NCBI GenBank assembly: GCA_031264975.1
Contig: JAISDH010000047.1
Coordinates: forward strand, 1-5,555
DNA: 5,555 nt
Origin: Bacteroidales bacterium
Lineage (GTDB): Bacteria > Bacteroidota > Bacteroidia > Bacteroidales > WCHB1-69
Direction of reading: 5' to 3'
Shown here: piece after piece, positions 1-3,762 of the stretch
How positions within the stretch are numbered: the stretch's first letter is position 1
Layout of the letters: each line of letters starts with the position of its first letter
Notes under the pieces: generated by a model
The model's database searches: none
What the model saw: the letters and a program-made list of their open reading frames with translations, nothing else
What the model was told of the DNA's origin: nothing
Translations under genes and position numbers: made by a program

Positions 1-585
1 TATTCCGGACCCACAGACGACGGCGGAACGCTGGCAGCAACTACCATTTATCCTGGCGGTTCTCCTAATTCCACTTATGGCATTGGAGACAATTATCCTG
101 TTTATTATGTTTCGTACGAAGATATAGTAGATACATTTATCCCGCGTTTGAACGCAATAACAGGTAAAATCTACCGTCTACCCACCGAAGCCGAGTGGGA
201 ATATGCCGCCAAAGGCGGACAGCAAACACACAACTATCGCTATTCGGGCAGTGATGTAGTAGGCAATGTGGCATGGTATGCAGGAAATTCTACTACCGAA
301 GGCACATCTGCTTATGGTGTGCGTATAGTTGGCACAAAAGACCCCAACGAACTTGGTATTTACGACATGAGTGGCAATGTTTTGGAACTGTGTAGCGACA
401 GGTATGGTTCACAGTATCCAAGTGGTACAGACAATCCTACCGGCGCTTCTACTGGCTCTTCTCGTGTGGGGCATGGCGGTAGTTGGAACTACGATGCGGG
501 AAATTGTGCGATGTATGTTCGCTACTCCTGTTCGCCTTCTTCCCGCCCCTACTATTTTGGGTTCCGTGTTGTTTTGGCGCCGTAA
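1..585 (+). CDS. SUMF1/FGE-fold protein, C-terminal 194 residues (5' end outside window)
   Basis: The frame is open from base 1, so the gene begins upstream; the TTG at 148 is not a real start. Residue numbers count from base 1. The fragment carries FGE-sulfatase (SUMF1) hallmarks in order: a DNYPVYYVSYED stretch (30-41), LPTEAEWEYAA (60-70), DPNELGIYDMSGNV (114-127), GGSW (159-162) and a terminal GFRVV (187-191). Members of this family adopt a C-type-lectin-like fold. Some oxidise a sulfatase cysteine to formylglycine; many bacterial ones are non-catalytic surface or binding proteins. Here the usual GNVWEW is GNVLEL. Aligned by eye on GGS, human FGE Cys336 falls on Tyr164 and Cys341 on Cys169, so only one active-site cysteine is kept and formylglycine synthesis is unlikely. 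The scaffold C-x4-R-x4-P-x2-R-x4-GFR (169-189) is that of DGR variable proteins such as TvpA. Any signal peptide or N-terminal domain lies outside the window. The family call is secure; the function is not. Confidence 0.93.
   Translation, partial: YSGPTDDGGTLAATTIYPGGSPNSTYGIGDNYPVYYVSYEDIVDTFIPRLNAITGKIYRLPTEAEWEYAAKGGQQTHNYRYSGSDVVGNVAWYAGNSTTEGTSAYGVRIVGTKDPNELGIYDMSGNVLELCSDRYGSQYPSGTDNPTGASTGSSRVGHGGSWNYDAGNCAMYVRYSCSPSSRPYYFGFRVVLAP
481..570 (+). other. Candidate DGR variable region (VR) at the gene's 3' end
   Basis: This stretch encodes the last CLec-fold segment, from GSW to just after GFR. Invariant positions (Cys169, Arg174, Pro179, Arg182, Gly-Phe-Arg 187-189) are spaced as in VRs of FGE-type DGR targets. 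Between them lie Tyr-Ser-Cys-Ser (175-178), Ser-Ser (180-181) and Pro-Tyr-Tyr-Phe (183-186), where template repeats usually encode Asn (AAC/AAT). The codons there (tac, tcc, tgt, tct, tcc, ccc, tac, tat) can be reached from AAY by changing adenines only; tcg would need an AAG origin. Only 3 adenines occur in 523-558. The same scaffold also exists in FGE-family proteins with no DGR, and no template repeat or reverse transcriptase lies in this window, so the call is an inference. Confidence 0.4.
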
Positions 586-636
586 TTCAGAGTAATTTTC
601 TTTGAAAAAAACAAAACCAAAAAACAAAAGAAAATG

Positions 637-713
637 AAAACCAAAATTGAAATGAGCCGCCAGCCCGCCAAAGCGATAGCGGCGGGCGCAAGGCTCATTT
701 CGATTTTGGTTTT
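637..713. terminator. Long hairpin, candidate bidirectional terminator or intergenic palindrome
   Basis: The arms 637-658 and 692-713 are inverted complements over 22 positions, with one G-U wobble as RNA (AAAACCAAAATTGAAATGAG pairs to the distal arm). The 33-nt loop contains a second stem, GCCCGCC (663-669) with GGCGGGC (681-687). The hairpin starts 51 nt after the stop codon of the SUMF1-like gene. It is A-rich on its left flank and T-rich on its right, so it could end transcription on either strand. The GC-rich core is reminiscent of dispersed intergenic palindromes in Bacteroidetes, so it may be a repeat-family member instead. The structure is certain; its role is not. Confidence 0.6.
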
Positions 714-789
714 AACCTTTAAAATTAATATCAGATGCAATTAAAAGCAGAAAGCGCAAAGAGAACAAAGAACAAGGCAGACAAGCCAA

Positions 790-840
790 GAAGGGCGAAA
801 GGAAGAAAGGGCGAAGGCATGAAAGGGCGAAAGGAAAAAG
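790..840. repeat. Purine-rich AAGGGCGA-type tract, first copy
   Basis: Almost pure purine on the + strand apart from single C or T bases. AAGGGCGA-like words recur at uneven spacing. It opens the array directly after an 18-bp sequence (782-799, overlapping) shared with 874-891 and 1399-1416. Confidence 0.7.
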
Positions 841-876
841 GCAACAAGCTGCAAGCAACAAGCAACAGGCAGGCAA
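841..876. repeat. GCAACAR heptamer tract, copy 1
   Basis: Four 7-bp units (gcaacaa, gctgcaa, gcaacaa, gcaacag) are followed by gcaggcaa. The second copy at 1366-1401 sits exactly 525 bp downstream and has the same four-unit structure. Confidence 0.85.
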
Positions 877-880
877 GCCA

Positions 881-902
881 AGAAGGGCGAAAGGGCGAAG
901 GG
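881..902. repeat. Purine octamer tract between heptamers and the AAAATAACGCT link
   Basis: Two consecutive AAGGGCGA octamers (884-891 is agggcga-phased with the next) lead into AGGGAAAATAACGCT. The equivalent tracts of the other units are 1090-1114 and 1407-1442. Confidence 0.65.
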
Positions 903-914
903 AAAATAACGCTA

Positions 915-946
915 ACTTGTTCACTCGTTCACATGTCTACTCGTTT
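915..946. repeat. Four-unit ACTYGTYY octamer tract, copy 1
   Basis: Four tandem octamers: acttgttc, actcgttc, acatgtct, actcgttt. A 19-nt link (947-965) separates it from the inverted-repeat element. Copies 2 and 3 also have exactly four octamers (32 bp). Confidence 0.9.
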
Positions 947-965
947 ACAGACAACACACCCTTGT

Positions 966-1084
966 CGTCATTGCGAGGCACGAAGCAATCCAGGATTATG
1001 AACCATAAAATGGTATATAACGATAAAGGTTGTAAGTCGATTCGTGCGGGTATTCTGGATTGCTTCGCTTCGCTCGCAATGACG
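966..1084. repeat. 119-bp inverted-repeat element, copy 1 (MITE/REP-like)
   Basis: Outer arms CGTCATTGCGAG (966-977) and CTCGCAATGACG (1073-1084) pair perfectly over 12 bp, and inner arms CGAAGCAATCCAG (981-993) and CTGGATTGCTTCG (1055-1067) over 13 bp. The central ~61 bp is A/T-rich and shared with the other copies. The CGTCATTGCGAG...GAAGCAATCC palindrome is, from memory, a very widespread intergenic repeat in bacterial genomes, often mis-annotated as short proteins containing SLRGTKQS or LDCFASLAMT. No transposase is encoded, and I see no clear target-site duplication. Confidence 0.88.
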
Positions 1085-1126
1085 AACCAGCGAGGAGGGC
1101 GAAGGGACGAAAGGAAAATAACGCTT

Positions 1127-1158
1127 ACTCGTTCACTTGTCTACTTGTCTACTCGTCT
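1127..1158. repeat. Four-unit ACTYGTYY octamer tract, copy 2
   Basis: Four tandem octamers: actcgttc, acttgtct, acttgtct, actcgtct. A 20-nt link (1159-1178) separates it from the next inverted-repeat element. The unit begins after a short purine tract (1090-1114) and the AAAATAACGCT link at 1115-1125. Confidence 0.9.
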
Positions 1159-1178
1159 ACTGAAAACACAACCCTGTT

Positions 1179-1297
1179 CGTCATTGCGAGGCACGAAGCA
1201 ATCCATGATTATGAACCATAAAAGGGCATATAACGATAAAGGTTGTAAGTCGATTCGTGTGGGTATTCTGGATTGCTTCGCTACGCTCGCAATGACG
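1179..1297. repeat. 119-bp inverted-repeat element, copy 2
   Basis: Same length as copy 1, with 5 substitutions in 119 positions (about 96% identical) and no indels. The outer 12-bp arms are intact (1179-1190 and 1286-1297). One of the differences, at 1206, just follows the inner left arm, so the inner stem is shorter by one or two pairs than in copy 1. Confidence 0.88.
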
Positions 1298-1307
1298 AAC
1301 GAGCGAG

Positions 1308-1355
1308 AAGGACGAAAGGGCGAAGGGATGAAGGGACGAAAGGACGAAAGGGCGA
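1308..1355. repeat. Purine octamer tract, six units
   Basis: Six tandem 8-bp units in phase: aaggacga, aagggcga, agggatga, agggacga, aaggacga, aagggcga. This is the most regular purine tract of the array and shows that its period is 8 bp, like the neighbouring ACTYGTYY tracts. It follows copy 2 of the inverted-repeat element after 10 nt. Confidence 0.88.
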
Positions 1356-1365
1356 AGGGAAGACC

Positions 1366-1401
1366 GCAACAGGCAACAGGCAACAAGCAACAGGCAGGCA
1401 A
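1366..1401. repeat. GCAACAR heptamer tract, copy 2
   Basis: Four 7-bp units (gcaacag, gcaacag, gcaacaa, gcaacag) followed by gcaggcaa. From 1380 onward it is identical to copy 1 through a shared 37-bp block. Confidence 0.85.
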
Positions 1402-1454
1402 GCCAAGAAGGGCGAAGGGACAAAAGGCGAATGTGCGAAAGGAAAATAACGCTA

Positions 1455-1486
1455 ACTCGTCTACTCGTTTACTTGTCTACTCGTCT
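1455..1486. repeat. Four-unit ACTYGTYY octamer tract, copy 3
   Basis: Four tandem octamers: actcgtct, actcgttt, acttgtct, actcgtct. The AAAATAACGCT link is at 1443-1453, and a 19-nt link (1487-1505) leads to the truncated inverted-repeat element. Confidence 0.9.
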
Positions 1487-1505
1487 ACTGAGAACACAAC
1501 GCTGT

Positions 1506-1572
1506 CGTCATTGCGAGGCACGAAGCAATCCATGATTATGAAAGATAAAATGGCATATAACGATAAAGGTTG
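1506..1572. repeat. Inverted-repeat element, copy 3, truncated
   Basis: The first 67 bp match copies 1 and 2 with 3-4 substitutions. Similarity stops after 1572, so the right half with both right arms is missing and the copy cannot form the hairpin. The sequence after the break is unrelated and A/T-rich. The break marks the edge of the array on the etf-operon side. Confidence 0.85.
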
Positions 1573-1758
1573 CCGAATATATACGTGTACGGCAAAAATC
1601 TTTCCTTCTCACAATTTTAATCCGTGCGAAGTATAATTTATATTATATGCTTGTCAAACAGGGAGAACAGAGCGTCGTATTTGATATGAATCCGATGATA
1701 AAAGAGGGTAAAATGGATTGTTGTTGAAAAGAAGTTCCGGTTATATTATTTTTTTTTA
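1573..1758. other. Intergenic spacer upstream of the etf operon, no convincing gene
   Basis: A/T-rich spacer with no similarity to the array. A 26-codon open frame (1647-1727, ATG to TGA, peptide MLVKQGEQSVVF... ending in MDCC) is present, but it has no recognisable family and no ribosome-binding site beyond A/T-rich sequence. I do not call it a gene. A run of nine T lies at 1749-1757, next to the promoter box. Confidence 0.6.
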
Positions 1759-1766
1759 TACTTTTG
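1759..1766 (+). promoter_or_regulatory. Bacteroidetes-type -7 box for the etf operon
   Basis: TACTTTTG fits the TAnnTTTG consensus of the Bacteroidetes primary sigma factor. It lies 34 nt before the etfB start codon, implying a leader of roughly 25-30 nt. No clear TTG is found at the expected -33 position (only gttcc near 1734-1738), so the upstream element is weak. The run of nine T at 1749-1757 occupies the spacer. Confidence 0.6.
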
Positions 1767-1800
1767 CAATCCTAATTTTATCCATAAAAATAGAGAAGAT

Positions 1801-2670
1801 ATGAGTTTTAAAATCATAGTTCTGGCAAAGCAAGTACCTGACACACGTAATGTTGGGAAAGACGCCATGAAAGAAGATGGTACTGTAAACAGGGGCGCTC
1901 TTGCTGCTATTTTCAACCCGGACGACCTTAATGCTCTGGAAATGGCATTGGAAGCAAGAGCTCGGATTCCGGATGCAGAGTTGAGTATTATAACAATGGG
2001 ACCTCCGCGTGCGGCGTCTATTATTAGAGAATCCATGTATCGGGGAGCCAATAATGGTTATTTGTTAACAGATTCAAGATTTGCGGGGTCGGACACGCTG
2101 GCGACGTCTTACGTTTTAGCGAAAGCGATAGAGACATGTCAGCCGTCTCTTATTTTTTGTGGCGTGCAGGCTATTGACGGAGATACGGCGCAGGTAGGTC
2201 CTCAAATCGCAGAAAAGTTGCATTTCCCTCAAATAACGTATGCAGAGAAATTAGAATCGGTTGATACAAAAAAAATACGTATTAGACGGCGGCTGGAAAG
2301 GGGAGTGGAAATGGTAGAAACTTCTCTGCCTGCTTTGATAACCGTACACAGTTCCGCAAAACCCTGTCGTTCGCGTCATGCCAAATTATTGATGAAATAC
2401 AAACATGCACGAACAGCCACCGAATTACAGGAAGAAAAGCGCGATTATACGGAATTGTTCAAAAAACGTCCCGACCTGTTGATTCAGGAATGGAACGCCG
2501 ACGCCATTCAAACCGATATGGCTTGTTTGGGACTGAACGGTTCGCCTACAAAGGTTAAAAAAATAGACAGTATCGTATTGACGCAAAAAGAATCCAAAGT
2601 CTTTTCCAATGCCGATACGGATATAGAACAATTGGTTATGGATTTACTGGAAAGTCGTGTCATTGGATAA
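1801..2670 (+). CDS. etfB: Electron transfer flavoprotein, beta subunit
   Basis: This is the small subunit of the cytoplasmic ETF heterodimer, which carries electrons between acyl-CoA dehydrogenases and other redox partners. It has 289 residues, slightly longer than the ~250-265 typical of many bacteria. The N-terminus (KIIVLAKQVPDT, 4-15), NPDD (39-42), the FAGSDTLATSYVLA segment (94-107) and the nucleotide-binding loop GVQAIDGDTAQVGPQ (121-135) are classic for EtfB. RRRLERGVEMVETSLPALITV (162-182) covers the ETF-beta signature region, with a family-typical Pro-Ala-Leu-Ile-Thr end. The C-terminal segment forms the arm that usually wraps around EtfA. The DGDTAQVGP loop resembles clostridial bifurcating ETFs and differs from the mitochondrial DDDCNQTGQ type; this suggests, but does not prove, a second FAD in place of AMP. 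ATG 1801 is preceded by purine-rich agagaag and follows the promoter box. It is the first gene of the operon, with etfA 28 nt downstream. Confidence 0.96.
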   Translation: MSFKIIVLAKQVPDTRNVGKDAMKEDGTVNRGALAAIFNPDDLNALEMALEARARIPDAELSIITMGPPRAASIIRESMYRGANNGYLLTDSRFAGSDTLATSYVLAKAIETCQPSLIFCGVQAIDGDTAQVGPQIAEKLHFPQITYAEKLESVDTKKIRIRRRLERGVEMVETSLPALITVHSSAKPCRSRHAKLLMKYKHARTATELQEEKRDYTELFKKRPDLLIQEWNADAIQTDMACLGLNGSPTKVKKIDSIVLTQKESKVFSNADTDIEQLVMDLLESRVIG

Positions 2671-2698
2671 AGTCAATAGAATTACAATTTAGATTTAG

Positions 2699-3724
2699 AT
2701 GAAAATGAATAATATATTTGTATATTGCGAACTGACCGAAGAAGGGAAAGTAGCAGACGTTTCTTTGGAACTTTTATCCAAAGGACGAAAATTAGCCGAA
2801 CAATTGGGTGTGAAATTAGAAGCTATCCTGTTGGGCAAAGATATAAAGGAAGCCGTGAATCAACTTTCTTATTTTAATATCTACAAAATCCATTGTGCGG
2901 ACGATGACAGATTGTTTCCTTATCGTACGCTTCCACATGCAAAGTTGGTACAGTCTGTTTTTGAAAACGAAAAGCCGGAAATTGCTCTTTTTGGAGCGTC
3001 TTCTGTTGGTCGCGACTTGGCTCCCCGTATTGCTTCTGCTTTGCGTTGTGGACTGACGGCGGACTGTACGAGTTTGGAAATCGGAGATTATGAAGACAAA
3101 AAAGCAGGAAAGACCTACAAAAATCTATTGTATCAGATTCGTCCTGCATTTGGAGGAAATATCATTGCCACCATTATTAATCCCGAAACACGTCCCCAAA
3201 TGGCAACCGTTAGAGAGGGAGTGATGAAATTAGACCCTTTGACGTCGCTTAATCAGCCGCAAATTCAGGAGATTGATTTGTCCCTGTTGACTTCTGTTGA
3301 AGAAGTTGTCAGGATAATCGACCGTCATATTGACCCGCCAAAGGTGAATTTAAAGGGCGCTCAAATTATTGTATCGGGCGGATATGGCATGGGCAATAAA
3401 GAAAATTTTGGTTTACTCCGAACATTAGCCGCTGTATTAGGCGGGGAAGTTGGCGCTACTCGTGCCGCTGTAGACGCAGGTTTCTGCGACCAGGAACGGC
3501 AAATAGGGCAAACAGGGGTTACCGTACGTCCAAAGTTATACATTGCCTGTGGAATTTCCGGTTCGATTCAACATCGGGCAGGCATGGACCAGTCGGCTAA
3601 GATTATTAGCATCAACAACGACGCAAATGCGCCTATTAACGCCATTGCCGATTATACCATTATCGGAGACGTTGTGCAGATTGTGCCTAAGATAATTCAG
3701 TATTACAAACAACACAGTAAATAA
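2699..3724 (+). CDS. etfA: Electron transfer flavoprotein, alpha subunit
   Basis: This is the large ETF subunit and carries the redox-active FAD in its C-terminal domain. It has 341 residues. The N-terminal Rossmann-like domain (1 to ~205) includes FGASSVGRDLAPRIA (98-112). The FAD domain has VSGGYGMG (225-232), GATRAAVDAG (252-261), GQTG (270-273) and the ETF-alpha signature LYIACGISGSIQH...IISIN (280-306). Aligned by eye with human ETF, Arg249, Thr266 and His286 correspond to Arg255, Thr272 and His292, all kept. The usual SGGRG is SGGYG here, an Arg-to-Tyr change that I recall as possibly normal in Bacteroidetes. Two in-frame ATGs (2699 and 2705) compete; neither has a Shine-Dalgarno sequence, and M3 may be the real start because relatives tend to begin MNN. 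It lies 28 nt after etfB and 38 nt before the dehydrogenase gene, consistent with a single transcript. Confidence 0.96.
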   Translation: MKMNNIFVYCELTEEGKVADVSLELLSKGRKLAEQLGVKLEAILLGKDIKEAVNQLSYFNIYKIHCADDDRLFPYRTLPHAKLVQSVFENEKPEIALFGASSVGRDLAPRIASALRCGLTADCTSLEIGDYEDKKAGKTYKNLLYQIRPAFGGNIIATIINPETRPQMATVREGVMKLDPLTSLNQPQIQEIDLSLLTSVEEVVRIIDRHIDPPKVNLKGAQIIVSGGYGMGNKENFGLLRTLAAVLGGEVGATRAAVDAGFCDQERQIGQTGVTVRPKLYIACGISGSIQHRAGMDQSAKIISINNDANAPINAIADYTIIGDVVQIVPKIIQYYKQHSK

Positions 3725-3762
3725 AAACATTCAAACCTATTTAAATCAAACGCAATTAAAAT

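Larger units (their letters stand above)
772..1572. repeat. Modular composite repeat array (non-coding)
   Basis: About 800 bp built from the same modules in the same order and orientation: GCAACAR heptamers, then purine octamers of the RAGGGCGA type, AAAATAACGCT (starting at 903, 1115 and 1443), four ACTYGTYY octamers, a 19-20 nt link and a 119-bp inverted-repeat element (starting at 966, 1179 and 1506). The second unit lacks the heptamer module and the third lacks the end of the inverted-repeat element. A 37-bp exact direct repeat (855-891 and 1380-1416, offset 525) confirms unit duplication, and an 18-bp piece of it also occurs at 782-799. Open frames run through the array on both strands, including one of 239 codons at 917-1636, but they merely translate the repeats and match no protein family I know. 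Confidence 0.9.

Noticed and set aside
735..1001. 88-codon open frame rich in Lys, Arg and Gly
   Set aside because: Low-complexity translation of the purine and CAA tracts; no start context and no family resemblance.
966..1297. Insertion sequence with transposase
   Set aside because: The inverted repeats bound only 119 bp with no coding capacity; at most this is a non-autonomous element.
1141..1423. Two overlapping minus-strand open frames of 80-86 codons
   Set aside because: Both are antisense translations of the same inverted-repeat element and purine tract, in different frames, with low-complexity Leu/Ser/Phe/Pro content.
966..1572. CRISPR array
   Set aside because: The repeats are spaced 213 and 327 bp apart, are 119 bp long with internal inverted repeats, and the DNA between them is itself repetitive rather than unique spacers.
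917..1636. 239-codon open frame through the repeat array
   Set aside because: It translates the repeats themselves (SLRGTKQS three times, LDCFA-LAMT twice). It stays open only because the element copies happen to be 213 and 327 bp apart, both multiples of 3, while the flanking modules have 7- and 8-bp periods. There is no known domain, and such translations are typical false proteins.
1647..1727. 26-codon open frame upstream of the etf promoter
   Set aside because: Starts with ATG and ends with TGA, but it is too short, has no recognisable motif and no ribosome-binding signal, and lies before the likely operon promoter. It could be chance or a leader peptide, and I cannot tell which.
586..1800. 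DGR reverse transcriptase or template repeat downstream of the SUMF1-like gene
   Set aside because: I looked for a second copy of the variable-region 3' end (GGGTTCCGTGTTG) and for a reverse-transcriptase-like frame in the spacer and found neither; the spacer is taken up by repeats.
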